Positions 34,679 to 43,582 of a stretch of DNA of 48,449 nt are shown one piece after another. Position numbers and translations under genes: made by a program. Position 1 is the stretch's first letter. Each line of letters opens with the position of its first letter. The stretch lies in contig RECI01000187.1 in the NCBI GenBank assembly GCA_007694095.1, forward strand, positions 1 through 48,449, in the 5' to 3' direction. The notes under the pieces were generated by a model that did no database searches, was not told the DNA's origin, and worked only from the letters and a program-made list of their open reading frames with translations. The stretch is from Balneolaceae bacterium. GTDB taxonomy: Bacteria; Bacteroidota; Rhodothermia; Balneolales; Balneolaceae.

Positions 34679-36028
34679 ATGTCTGCCACATTCCTGCTCT
34701 CTCTAACAGTTATCAGTATTCTCGTACTGCTTGTGCTCATCATTAAATTACGAATGCAGGCGTTTATCGCACTTCTGGTTGTGAGTATGATTGTGGCTGT
34801 AATTGGCGGCATCCCGATCGGTGAAGTTATCGATACCATACAGCAAGGGATGGGAGGAATTCTCGGTTACATTGCCATTGTGATCGGGATTGGCACCATG
34901 ATCGGGGAAATTTTGCGGGTTTCAGGCGGCGCCAGGCAGATCGCCGGGACGCTTCTGAAAAAGTTCGGCGAAAAAAAAGCACCCTGGGCTCTGTCACTAA
35001 TCGGCCTCATTGTTGCTATCCCGGTTTTCTTCGAGGTGGCACTTATCCTGTTCATCCCTTTGGTTTATGATCTGACCAAACGCACCGGGAAATCGATCTT
35101 GTTTTACGGGATTCCACTGGTTGCCGGAATTGCTGTGGCACATGCCTTTATTCCGCCCACCCCGGGACCTGTAGCCGTTGCTGCCCTGATAGGTGCAGAT
35201 CTTGGATGGGTCATTTTCTTCGGCCTTATAGCCGGTGTTCCTTCAGCCATAGCAGGAGGTATTTTTTTCGGTCGCTATATCGGTAATAAAATCATCGTTG
35301 GCGTTCCAGAACACATGATCCCGCAAACCGATGATATCGAAACAAACCTGATGAAAATTCCGGGATTTGCAATTTCAGTGAGTGTAATTATTGTGCCGCT
35401 TCTCTTAATCCTGATGAATACCGCTTCCGGGATATTTTTCCCTGAGGATCATGTCGCTGCCATATGGATGTCGTTTATCGGCCATCCTTTTACCGCACTT
35501 ATCATTGCCTGCCTGATGGCATTCCACTTTTTGGGAACACGACTTGGTTTTACACGAGAACAGGTTCAGCAGGTAGCCACAAAATCGATGCAGCCCGTGG
35601 GTATGATCATCCTTCTGACCGGTGCAGGTGGTGTTTTCGGACGGGTACTTGTAACTGCCGGTGTTGGTGAAGTGCTGATTGATGTGATGGCATCTACCGC
35701 CCTGCCAGTTGTGCTATTTGCCTTTATTGTAGCCACGGTGATCCGCGTAGCGCAAGGTTCGGCAACCGTTGCCATGGTCACGACAGCCGGTTTGATTGCT
35801 CCAATTATCGAAGTTGCCGGCTACTCACCTCCTCTGATCGGGTGTGTAACAATAGCCATCGCGTGTGGCGCCACCGTGCTGTCTCACGTAAACGACTCCG
35901 GTTTCTGGCTGGTAAAAGAGTTCTTCGGTATGACTGAAAAAGAGACGCTCACTTCCTGGACCATTATGGAAACCATCATCGGTGTAACCGGGGTTTCCAT
36001 TGTGCTTGTGATTAGTTTGTTTTTGTGA
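34679..36028 (+). CDS. GntP family permease
   Basis: A 449-residue inner-membrane transporter of the gluconate:H+ symporter (GntP) family with about 12-14 helices. Family marks are the GGIPIGEVIDTIQQGMGGIL block, GEILRVSGGARQIA (about 76-89), FIPPTPGPVAVA and the C-terminal HVNDSGFWLVKEFFGM segment. Substrates in this family are gluconate, related sugar acids, D-serine or glycerate. No catabolic kinase lies next to it, so the substrate is unknown. It stands alone between the toxin-antitoxin pair and a tRNA gene. Confidence 0.93.
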   Translation: MSATFLLSLTVISILVLLVLIIKLRMQAFIALLVVSMIVAVIGGIPIGEVIDTIQQGMGGILGYIAIVIGIGTMIGEILRVSGGARQIAGTLLKKFGEKKAPWALSLIGLIVAIPVFFEVALILFIPLVYDLTKRTGKSILFYGIPLVAGIAVAHAFIPPTPGPVAVAALIGADLGWVIFFGLIAGVPSAIAGGIFFGRYIGNKIIVGVPEHMIPQTDDIETNLMKIPGFAISVSVIIVPLLLILMNTASGIFFPEDHVAAIWMSFIGHPFTALIIACLMAFHFLGTRLGFTREQVQQVATKSMQPVGMIILLTGAGGVFGRVLVTAGVGEVLIDVMASTALPVVLFAFIVATVIRVAQGSATVAMVTTAGLIAPIIEVAGYSPPLIGCVTIAIACGATVLSHVNDSGFWLVKEFFGMTEKETLTSWTIMETIIGVTGVSIVLVISLFL

Positions 36029-36045
36029 ATCAAAACAACGGTGCG

Positions 36046-36154
36046 TAGAATATCGAATATTGAACGCCCAATGTTGAATATCGAATTTTCAGTAGATTTT
36101 GAGAAATACAATACTTCGATATTCAACATTCAGTATTCATTATTCGATATTCAA
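36046..36154. repeat. Strong inverted repeat, GAATATCGAA family
   Basis: Two 40-base arms (36046-36085 and 36115-36154) are reverse complements at about 34 positions, separated by 29 bases. They are made of reiterated GAATATCGAA / TTGAATATTGAA-like words. The right arm ends 4 bases from the 3' end of tRNA-Ser. It lies between the convergent gntP and tRNA genes, so it could terminate transcription, but its length and word-like make-up suggest a REP-like intergenic element. Confidence 0.75.
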
Positions 36155-36158
36155 AGAG

Positions 36159-36247
36159 CGGAGAGGGAGGGATTCGAACCCTCGGTGCCGTTTTCACGAC
36201 ACACTCGCTTTCCAGGCGAGCCCGTTCGACCACTCCGGCACCTCTCC
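36159..36247 (-). tRNA. tRNA-Ser (anticodon GGA)
   Basis: An 89-base tRNA with the long variable arm of serine tRNAs. The acceptor GGAGAGG (5' at 36247) pairs with CCTCTCC (36166-36160), with discriminator G at 36159. The anticodon stem CTCGC/GCGAG frames the loop CTGGAAA with anticodon GGA (36211-36213 on the complement), which reads UCC and UCU. The T-arm GGTTCGAATCC is intact. CCA is not encoded: CTC follows the discriminator. Confidence 0.97.
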
Positions 36248-36333
36248 TCTGGAAGGAGGCTAAAGATAGATGTTTGCCGGGCTACATTCAATCAGAATGG
36301 TTAGAGAATTTGTCGATTATCGATTGAAAATTT

Positions 36334-37074
36334 TTAATAATTAAATCGCTGCCGGGTAAAAGCCTTAACCCTCTCTCCATCCTGTCGGGCCGGCCTGAAT
36401 CGCCATTGCATAGCGGCTTTCAATACGGCATCCATCAAACCGTACTGAACAAACGGCAACTGTTCAAAGCTGCCATCTTCACTGTATAACCTTATTTCCA
36501 TAATACTCACTTCTTCAACTTCACCATTCTCGTCCACAAGAAAATTTACAATCATTTCAAGCTTGCCGCGCAATTCATCCGGAACCTGTTCCGGGGCCGA
36601 AGCTTCAACTATCCTGACAACTGTGGGAGGTATTTGCGGATTGCTTACAATCCGCGCCTCGTTACCGGCTAAACCGGTTCCAAAACCAGGATCAAGAAGC
36701 GGTAAATCGGGAAGATTTAGATCCAGATCGATATCTATCTCAATCTCTATAATTTCATCATCCGGTACAGGAACAGGAAGCTGCGGCCTTGGAGGGGCCG
36801 GCGGTGAGGTCTGCTGCCGTGTTACTTCAATATCATCGAGCAGCACCGCCTCCTGCTCAACTATCTCAAAATCAAGGCTTGCTACATACTCTGTTACAGG
36901 CCAAAACCTGAACGCAGCGATGGCAAGAAGCTGAATCACAACAATACAACCCATCACCAGGTTGCGGTATGCATGATCAGGCAACCTTCTATTTTTTTTG
37001 ATTTTTGACACTGTAGTAGCCTCTGTAACTGCAGAAAGCAGGATTTTAACTTTATTTGCAATAATAACGGACAT
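36334..37074 (-). CDS. TonB family energy transducer
   Basis: A 246-residue periplasm-spanning protein. A basic N-terminus is followed by one membrane helix (about 39-56), a Pro-rich stretch (PPAPPRPQLPVPVP, about 91-104), an alternating acidic segment (IEIEIDIDLDLNLPDLP) and a TonB-type C-terminal domain (about 160-246) ending AMQWRFRPARQDGERVKAFT. TonB couples the proton gradient to outer-membrane receptors. No exbB, exbD or receptor gene is next to it, so it may be one of several TonB paralogues. Confidence 0.82.
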   Translation of the reverse strand: MSVIIANKVKILLSAVTEATTVSKIKKNRRLPDHAYRNLVMGCIVVIQLLAIAAFRFWPVTEYVASLDFEIVEQEAVLLDDIEVTRQQTSPPAPPRPQLPVPVPDDEIIEIEIDIDLDLNLPDLPLLDPGFGTGLAGNEARIVSNPQIPPTVVRIVEASAPEQVPDELRGKLEMIVNFLVDENGEVEEVSIMEIRLYSEDGSFEQLPFVQYGLMDAVLKAAMQWRFRPARQDGERVKAFTRQRFNY

Positions 37075-37101
37075 GCATTAACAAAATGATAAGCAGAATC
37101 G

Positions 37102-38037
37102 TTACATTTTTATATTATCCAACTCTTGTAAAACACGCCGGATAAAACCATCATGTTGTTCAAGTAAAAGCTCAGCATTTTCTTTATTCATGCCGGACAG
37201 AGCCATCAGAAGGGCAGTTTTTACATGATGGTCTGCTTTATTAAGCAGTTCAGAAGCTTCATCGTAATGGATTCCTGAAAGCAGCATAACAATTCGTTTT
37301 GCCCTCTCCTCGAGTTTTTTATTTGTAAGCTGAAGGTCAACCATCACATTTTCATACACTTTACCAAGTCGAATCATTGCACCTGTGGTAAACATGTTGA
37401 GAATCATTTTTTGGGCTGTTGCACTTTTCATACGTGTACTTCCCATGATCACTTCCGGCCCAACGGGAACATCAATCAGAATATCCACATCTACATCTAC
37501 CTGCACGGCAGAAACAGTAGTCACCAATACGGTTTTACAACCTTTTTCTGAGGCTTTTTTAAGTACTCCATGTACATATGGTGTGCGTCCGCTTGCTGCA
37601 AGACCCACAACAATATCATGTGGCGAATGGATTTTACTGCTGGCTTCATCCTTGCCATACTCCTCAAGGTCTTCAGCTCCTTCCTGTGCCCTGAACATCG
37701 CTTTATCGCCACCAGCTATAAATCCTTGTACAGTTTCAGGGTCCGTTCCGAATGTCGGCGGACATTCGGCCGCATCGAGAACTCCCAGCCTGCCACTAGT
37801 TCCGGCACCAAAATAGAGAAGCCTCCCCCCTTTTTTCAGCCCTTCAACAATAAGGTCAATCGTCTCAGCAATTTGATCCAATCTTTTTGAAACGGCATCG
37901 GCAACATATCTATCTTCATTATTGATGATTTCTACAATAGTACGGGAATCAGCGAGGTCAATCTCCATGCTATTGGGGTTGCGCTGTTCCGTAAGCAGTT
38001 TTTCGAGTTTATGAAATAATTCCTTGTCAGCTTTCAC
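37102..38037 (-). CDS. murQ: N-acetylmuramic acid 6-phosphate etherase
   Basis: A 311-residue SIS-domain enzyme that removes the lactyl ether from MurNAc-6-phosphate to give GlcNAc-6-phosphate, for cell-wall sugar recycling. It has FGAGTSGRLGVLDAAECPPTFG, including the phosphosugar loop and catalytic-type Glu, and a second SIS half with GSTRMKSATAQKMILNMF. The start is GTG: the GTG at 38037 overlaps the biotin carboxylase stop as GTGA. A GTG three codons upstream (38046) is also open. No MurP or NagA gene lies nearby. Confidence 0.93.
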   Translation of the reverse strand: MKADKELFHKLEKLLTEQRNPNSMEIDLADSRTIVEIINNEDRYVADAVSKRLDQIAETIDLIVEGLKKGGRLLYFGAGTSGRLGVLDAAECPPTFGTDPETVQGFIAGGDKAMFRAQEGAEDLEEYGKDEASSKIHSPHDIVVGLAASGRTPYVHGVLKKASEKGCKTVLVTTVSAVQVDVDVDILIDVPVGPEVIMGSTRMKSATAQKMILNMFTTGAMIRLGKVYENVMVDLQLTNKKLEERAKRIVMLLSGIHYDEASELLNKADHHVKTALLMALSGMNKENAELLLEQHDGFIRRVLQELDNIKM

Positions 38038-39530
38038 GTATTCCACTGTCTTTTAGTCCACCAGTTACTTGAATGGTTAACCGGGGCGGATTCCTTGTTT
38101 GGGTGCTTTTTATATTTATTATCCAATAAGATTGAAGATACCAGTGCAGCCACTTTATTATCACTGTTTTCAGTAATAATTTGTGGCTGATAGTAGTTTG
38201 GTATAAAATGCGTATCGTAATTCCCTTCCCGGAAATGAGGCTCATTCATCACAAATTTACAAAATGGAATCGTTGTTTTAACACCTGAGACCGTATATTC
38301 ATCCAATGCCCGGATCATTTTTTGAATGGCTGATTTCCTGTCGGTGGCATGCACACAGAGTTTTGATATCATCGGGTCATAGTAAATGGATATTTCCTGC
38401 CCTTCATCGATTCCTGAATCAACACGTACACCATTTCCAGATGGTATTCGGTGCCTGGAGAGTTTCCCGGTACTGGGGAGAAAGTGATCAAACGGGTCTT
38501 CAGCATAAATCCTGCATTCAATGGCATGTCCGTTCCTGGTAACCTGATCTTGTGTAAAGGGCAGTTTTTTCCCTTCGGCAATGTCAATCTGGAGGGATAC
38601 GAGGTCAATCCCGGTGATAAGCTCCGTCACAGGATGTTCTACCTGCAATCGTGTATTCATCTCAAGAAAGTAAAAACTCCTGTGTTTATCGACTAAAAAC
38701 TCAACGGTGCCGGCCCCATAATAACCGCAGCTTTTTGCGGCTGCCACGGCAGCCTCAGCCATTAACTTTCGCAAGTCATCAGTCATAAATGGAGAAGGAG
38801 CTTCCTCTATCACTTTTTGATGCCGTCGCTGAATGGAGCATTCTCGTTCGAACATATGTATCACATTTCCATGTGTATCGCCAAATACCTGGAATTCAAT
38901 ATGGTGTGGTTCATCGAGGTATTTTTCAAGAAATACACGCCCGTCACCAAATGCATTTTGAGCTTCAGAACGTGCGGCTTTAATACTATTTTCAAAATCA
39001 TCTTCGTCATGAACGATTCTCATACCTTTACCTCCGCCACCAGCCGCAGCCTTGATCAAAACGGGGAATCCAATTTCTCTTGCAACAATTTTTGCTTCCG
39101 AAAGACTTTCGATATCAGATTCGGTGCCAGGCGGAAGTGGTACATTCGCTTTTTTTGCCAGTTCTCGTGCCTTTGTTTTATCACCCATCAATTCAATTGC
39201 ACGGGGCGAAGGGCCGATAAAAATGATATCATTATCAATACAAAGTTTTGCAAAAGCAGCATTTTCACTTAAAAATCCATACCCGGGATGAATGGCATCG
39301 GCCCCGGTAAGTTTGGCCGCATCAATTATTTTTTGATGAACAAGGTAACTCTCAGAAGACGCTGCATTACCAATATGCACCGACTCATCAGCAAAAAGAA
39401 CATGTGGTGAAGTATGGTCAACACTTGAAAATACCGCAACTGTTTTTATGCCCCTTTCCCGGCATGTTCGTATTACACGTAATGCAATTTCACCCCGGTT
39501 GGCGACCAGGATTTTATTAATATTGGCCAT
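38034..39530 (-). CDS. accC: Biotin carboxylase subunit (acyl-CoA carboxylase)
   Basis: A 498-residue ATP-grasp biotin carboxylase that carboxylates biotin on a carrier with ATP and bicarbonate. Visible are the N-terminal NRGEIALRVIRTCRERG (11-27), the glycine-rich ATP loop AAAGGGGKGMRIV (161-173), ERECSIQRRHQKVIEE and EMNTRLQVEHPVTE (290-303). The tail beyond about 450 (IAA-like helix, SNWW) is longer than in housekeeping AccC and resembles propionyl-CoA-type alpha subunits of this phylum. No biotin-carrier or carboxyltransferase gene is adjacent. Its stop overlaps the murQ start, which is unusual for this gene. Confidence 0.92.
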   Translation of the reverse strand: MANINKILVANRGEIALRVIRTCRERGIKTVAVFSSVDHTSPHVLFADESVHIGNAASSESYLVHQKIIDAAKLTGADAIHPGYGFLSENAAFAKLCIDNDIIFIGPSPRAIELMGDKTKARELAKKANVPLPPGTESDIESLSEAKIVAREIGFPVLIKAAAGGGGKGMRIVHDEDDFENSIKAARSEAQNAFGDGRVFLEKYLDEPHHIEFQVFGDTHGNVIHMFERECSIQRRHQKVIEEAPSPFMTDDLRKLMAEAAVAAAKSCGYYGAGTVEFLVDKHRSFYFLEMNTRLQVEHPVTELITGIDLVSLQIDIAEGKKLPFTQDQVTRNGHAIECRIYAEDPFDHFLPSTGKLSRHRIPSGNGVRVDSGIDEGQEISIYYDPMISKLCVHATDRKSAIQKMIRALDEYTVSGVKTTIPFCKFVMNEPHFREGNYDTHFIPNYYQPQIITENSDNKVAALVSSILLDNKYKKHPNKESAPVNHSSNWWTKRQWNT

Positions 39531-39538
39531 AGTTGAAA

Positions 39539-40252
39539 TCAGAACAAATTATCCTTAAGCATGTGTGGAGCTAACGTCCAAAGGTCGTTTGTCTCCTGAT
39601 CCCACACATAATGCTCATGCTCGATGAATTTTAGCCAAAGCAGGTCGCTCATTTTCCGGGTTTCGTCTTTTGTCGGGTCATTTTTGTAATTCAAAAGTCG
39701 AATATCAACCGAACTAATCAGTTTAAGTAATTTATCATCGTTTAAATTTGGTATAAATTCAACCGGGTTATTAAAATATATACTGTCATCGATCACATTA
39801 TCCATATGCACCCTGATATCAAAGTAACCACAAATACCAACTACCTTCTGAAAATTTGTGGGATATTTTAGTGCCATTAAAAGTGCTGCATACGCTCCAA
39901 TTGCCACACCTGTGGTGATGATAAAAGGATTGGAATTGATATCAGAAATAAAAGGTAGGAGCTCATCCATGATGTATTCCTGGTATTGTTCAAACCTCCG
40001 TATCCGTAAGAGTGGTTCAATTTCATGATTCATAAAACTTTCATCCGAAAAGTTATCAATCAAAAATAACTGGTTAAATCCGTCATCAATTTGCTGCTGC
40101 AATATGTGTACTGCGTGTTTATCTTCCCACTCTTTAAAATTTCCGTGTGCACTTGGAAAAACGATAACCGGTGTACCCTCATCACCGTAGATCAATAAAT
40201 CCATTTCTTTGCCCATACTAGGGCTATTCCACGACTTAAAGACTCGTTTCAT
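39539..40252 (-). CDS. Esterase-fold protein lacking catalytic Ser and His
   Basis: About 237 residues from the ATG at 40252; the frame is open 37 codons further upstream, but that part is not family-like. The layout is that of the small esterase (EstA/YbbA-like alpha/beta hydrolase) family: KSWNSPSMGKEMDLLIYG, VFPSAHGNFKEWED and NPFIITTG. The nucleophile elbow reads GVAIG (115-119), with Ala117 where the family has Ser in GxSxG. The C-terminal AHDWxxW-type motif reads TNDLW, so the His is also lost. The protein is probably a pseudoenzyme or binding protein. It lies 8 bases upstream of the biotin carboxylase, probably in one operon with it. Confidence 0.75.
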   Translation of the reverse strand: MKRVFKSWNSPSMGKEMDLLIYGDEGTPVIVFPSAHGNFKEWEDKHAVHILQQQIDDGFNQLFLIDNFSDESFMNHEIEPLLRIRRFEQYQEYIMDELLPFISDINSNPFIITTGVAIGAYAALLMALKYPTNFQKVVGICGYFDIRVHMDNVIDDSIYFNNPVEFIPNLNDDKLLKLISSVDIRLLNYKNDPTKDETRKMSDLLWLKFIEHEHYVWDQETNDLWTLAPHMLKDNLF

Positions 40253-40385
40253 ATTACTCCTGCTTTGATTTAATTGTATACTTATCCCCCACCTTTCAAT
40301 AAGATATATAATTTTTTCAGAAGTGAAAGCAGAAACAATCAACAATACTGATGAAGAACACAAAATAAGAGTATAAAGAGGTAAC

Positions 40386-41360
40386 TCAGCCCTGCTGCCT
40401 CATACCTAGCAATACTCTTGGCAGAATCGAGAATTTTTCAGTTGAATTGAGAAAAGCACGGGAATTGAACACCTCGTAATTATTCTTTTCGATCTTATCC
40501 AAAATTCTGCTGTAATTTTCGCGAGCAAGCTTAACCGGAAGCCAGCTGTCTCTGCTTAGCATAGGAATACCTTCATCCGAACTTATATAATACTCACGGG
40601 TACGCTGGATCTGAAAAATCATCATATCAATAAATTTGCCGGTAACCTTTTTTTCGAAGAGTTCAGCTTCGGTGATATTGAAATTATTGAGGTCTTCAGC
40701 AGGCAGGTAAATCCGGTTTCTATCAAGATCCTCCCCGATGTCTCTTAAAATATTTGTAAGCTGCATGGCTATGCCAAGATCCACGGCGTGATCGAGTGCT
40801 TTTGGGTCATTATATCCAAAAACTTCGCTTGTCATTAGACCAACCACTGAAGCTACTTTATATGAATACTGATAAAGCTCATCGAAGGTGTCGTAACGGT
40901 TCTTCGTCAAATCCATGGTTACACCATCAAGCAGGGTTAACGGGTATTCGATGGAAATGTGAAAACGTTTAAGTACGTCTGCGAAAGCAAGCAAAATAGG
41001 ATTATCGTGCTCTACTCCCCTGTAAGTGCTGATTAACTTTATTTTAAATAATTCGGTTCTTTCGGTGATTTCAGCATAACTGATTTTCTCATTATTTATC
41101 AGGTCTTCAGTTTCATCTACAAGGTCATCCAAATACCGGCACAGGGCATATATGGCGAATATACTTCGTTGTTTATGGTAAGGCAGAAACCGCGTAGCCA
41201 TATAAAACGTTTTCGCATACTTACGGGTTACAGCCCTGCAGTGAGCATAGGCGGATCTCAAGGCCGAATCTTCAATCTCAGAAATTACAGCCTGATGAAA
41301 ATTCGTTTTTTCATAGATTGGCCTCAAAAAGGTATAAGGTATGCGTAGGATATTAGACAT
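40386..41360 (-). CDS. crtB: Phytoene/squalene synthase family protein
   Basis: A 324-residue prenyl synthase that joins two prenyl diphosphates head to head, making phytoene (C40) or squalene/dehydrosqualene (C30). The two Asp-rich motifs are YLDDLVDE (77-84) and NILRDIGEDLDRNRIYLP (203-220); the aromatic TFYMATRFLP (51-60) is typical. Phytoene for carotenoid pigment is the usual role in this lineage, and the symbol crtB follows that view, but no crtI, crtY or other carotenoid gene is in the window. It is divergent from the LacI-type regulator. Confidence 0.88.
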   Translation of the reverse strand: MSNILRIPYTFLRPIYEKTNFHQAVISEIEDSALRSAYAHCRAVTRKYAKTFYMATRFLPYHKQRSIFAIYALCRYLDDLVDETEDLINNEKISYAEITERTELFKIKLISTYRGVEHDNPILLAFADVLKRFHISIEYPLTLLDGVTMDLTKNRYDTFDELYQYSYKVASVVGLMTSEVFGYNDPKALDHAVDLGIAMQLTNILRDIGEDLDRNRIYLPAEDLNNFNITEAELFEKKVTGKFIDMMIFQIQRTREYYISSDEGIPMLSRDSWLPVKLARENYSRILDKIEKNNYEVFNSRAFLNSTEKFSILPRVLLGMRQQG

Positions 41361-41559
41361 AAAAGTTTATATCGTTTATTTTAATGAATCTTAAACTACC
41401 CTCAAATAGTTCCGGATAATTTATATTTAGGCTATAATTCTTTTTTTCTGTTATTTTAAATTCGTAAATAAGGACTGAATAAGCCTGTTCTCGAAAAAAT
41501 AATGAAGATGAGCATTGCTGTCACAATTAATAATCAGTGATGTGCTTGAAATACACTAC

Positions 41560-41577
41560 TTCCTGTTAAACCAGGAA
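41560..41577. promoter_or_regulatory. Candidate operator upstream of LacI-type gene
   Basis: TTCCTGTTAAACCAGGAA has perfect 6-base arms (TTCCTG/CAGGAA) around a 6-base centre and ends 16 bases before the LacI-type ATG. LacI proteins bind such dyads and often repress themselves. It could equally be a leader hairpin. The match to known LacI operator centres (a central CG) is poor. Confidence 0.35.
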
Positions 41578-41593
41578 ACAAAATATTACCAAA

Positions 41594-42619
41594 ATGAAAA
41601 CAAAAGGAAAAAAAATCACAATATACCAGGTTGCCCAGAGAGCCGGAGTTGCCATTTCCACCGTTTCAAGAGTATTGAATAATTCACCAAATGTATCGGA
41701 AAAAACAAAAGACAAGGTAAATGAAGCAATTACAGCTCTCAATTTCAGGCCCCAGGTAAGTGCAAGAAAACTGGCGAGCCGTGAACCGCAAATGCTTGCC
41801 ATTGCAGTACCTTCTTTTACCACTCCATATTATAATGAAGTGTTGAAAGGTGTTAAAGATGAAATTTCCGATCTTGATCTGGATATTGTGATTTACAATA
41901 CCGGTTCAAAAAATCCAAAAGAAGGAATTGAAAATTTCTTTTATCGCGGTACGGCCGATGCAGTTATCGCCATTAGTATCGATATCACTGATACTGTTCA
42001 CCACCAGCTTCAGTCATCTGAAATACCTATTGTACTTGTTGGGAGTGCACACCCGGCTTACGATTATTTTGAATTAAATAACAGAAAGGGAGGATTTTTA
42101 GCTGGCGAACACCTGATCAAACAAGGTTATGAGAAGCTTGGAATGATTAAACCAATCCTCAATACAGGTTCTTCTGTTGAACGGGAAGAAGGATTTATTG
42201 AAGCTATGCGACAATTCAAAATTCCGGTTCACAAGAAATTTTTTATTACAGGAGAAAGTACAAAACATGCCGGTTATACCGAAGAAGCGGGTTTTGAAGC
42301 GATCTTTCAGTACGACAGAATGGGTGAGTTTCCCGATGCTATCTTTTGTTCGAATGATACCCAGGCAATCGGTGCTTATCACGCATTAAACAAACTTGGC
42401 ATTAAAATTCCAGATGATATTGCCATCATGGGTTACGATAACATCAAATTTACCCGATATCTCGATCTTACCACAATAGATCAGAAAATGTATACCGTGG
42501 GTGTTAAAGCCATTCGGCGGCTGGCAGATCTGATCCGGCATTCTCAGGAAGGTAAAGTCCAGGAAATCATTGATCCAATCCTTGTTCCCAGGGAATCAAC
42601 CAAAAAGCCTAAATCGTGA
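41594..42619 (+). CDS. LacI/GalR-family transcription regulator
   Basis: A 341-residue repressor or activator. The N-terminal LacI helix-turn-helix and hinge are clear (ITIYQVAQRAGVAISTVSRVLNNSPNVSEKT, about 8-38, then FRPQVSARKLAS), followed by a periplasmic-binding-protein-like effector domain (from about 60; LAIAVPSFTTPYYNEVLKG). The effector is unknown. purC starts 3 bases after its stop, so this regulator is co-transcribed with a purine gene. That raises the possibility of a PurR-like role, as in enterobacteria, without proof. Confidence 0.93.
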   Translation: MKTKGKKITIYQVAQRAGVAISTVSRVLNNSPNVSEKTKDKVNEAITALNFRPQVSARKLASREPQMLAIAVPSFTTPYYNEVLKGVKDEISDLDLDIVIYNTGSKNPKEGIENFFYRGTADAVIAISIDITDTVHHQLQSSEIPIVLVGSAHPAYDYFELNNRKGGFLAGEHLIKQGYEKLGMIKPILNTGSSVEREEGFIEAMRQFKIPVHKKFFITGESTKHAGYTEEAGFEAIFQYDRMGEFPDAIFCSNDTQAIGAYHALNKLGIKIPDDIAIMGYDNIKFTRYLDLTTIDQKMYTVGVKAIRRLADLIRHSQEGKVQEIIDPILVPRESTKKPKS

Positions 42620-42622
42620 TAT

Positions 42623-43573
42623 ATGCATCAAAAAGAAGCATTCGAAAGATGCATTACTACAACAAATGCCGGGGGGTTTGGAGAGCCATATAAGGGGAAG
42701 GTGCGGGATGTTTACAATCTGAATAATAAAACGATCGGTATTGTTGTTACCGATCGCATTTCTGCTTTTGATTATATTATGAAGCAGGCTATTCCATACA
42801 AGGGGCAGATTTTAAACAAACTGTCTGCATTCTCTTTTAATATCGTAAAAGATATTTTACCCACACATGTGATTGATGTCCCCCATCCTAATGTGACAAT
42901 TGCAAAAAAATGCCTACCCATTCCTGTAGAAATTGTGGTTCGCGGTTACCTGACCGGTCATGCATGGCGTGTATATAAAAACGGCAGCCGTACCTTGTGC
43001 GGAGTTCGGTTACCAGACGGCATGAAGGAAAATCAGCCATTCAAAGAACCTATATTAACACCAGCTACAAAAGCCACATCCGGCCATGATGAAGATATAT
43101 CAGAGGAAGAAATTTTGGACCGTGGACTCGTAAGTCCGGAAAATTGGCAACTTATCCGAAAGAAAGCATTTGAGCTTTTTGATCGCGGAACAAATATTGC
43201 TCAAAAACAAGGGCTTATCCTTGTTGATACTAAGTATGAGATGGGATTTTATAATAATAAACTTACACTGATTGATGAGGTGCATACCTCCGATTCTTCC
43301 AGGTATTTTTATAGACAGGGTTTTGAACAGAGGTTGAAGGAAGGTTTGCCACAGCGACAGCTCTCGAAAGAATTTTTACGGGAATGGCTGATGGAAAAAG
43401 GATTCCGTGGCCTTGAAGGGCAAATACTCCCGGATCTCACAGACTCATTCAGATGGAGTATATATCAGCGTTATTCCGAGCTTTACGAGATTTTGACAAG
43501 TACACAATTTAAGCCTGCGTTGATTAAAGATATCAACAAAGACCTGGAAAATATCTTTCCGCAATACTGTTGA
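42623..43573 (+). CDS. purC: Phosphoribosylaminoimidazole-succinocarboxamide synthase
   Basis: A 316-residue SAICAR synthase: CAIR, aspartate and ATP give SAICAR in de novo purine synthesis. Visible motifs are GEPYKGKVRDVYNL (20-33), TDRISAFDYIM, the VVRGYLTGHAWRVYK block and LTLIDEVHTSDSSRYF. This is the longer, yeast-Ade1-like form of about 300 residues, rather than the 240-residue E. coli type. It is 3 bases downstream of the LacI-type gene and converges, with a 9-base gap, on a DUF4837 gene. Confidence 0.97.
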   Translation: MHQKEAFERCITTTNAGGFGEPYKGKVRDVYNLNNKTIGIVVTDRISAFDYIMKQAIPYKGQILNKLSAFSFNIVKDILPTHVIDVPHPNVTIAKKCLPIPVEIVVRGYLTGHAWRVYKNGSRTLCGVRLPDGMKENQPFKEPILTPATKATSGHDEDISEEEILDRGLVSPENWQLIRKKAFELFDRGTNIAQKQGLILVDTKYEMGFYNNKLTLIDEVHTSDSSRYFYRQGFEQRLKEGLPQRQLSKEFLREWLMEKGFRGLEGQILPDLTDSFRWSIYQRYSELYEILTSTQFKPALIKDINKDLENIFPQYC

Positions 43574-43582
43574 TAGATCGCA

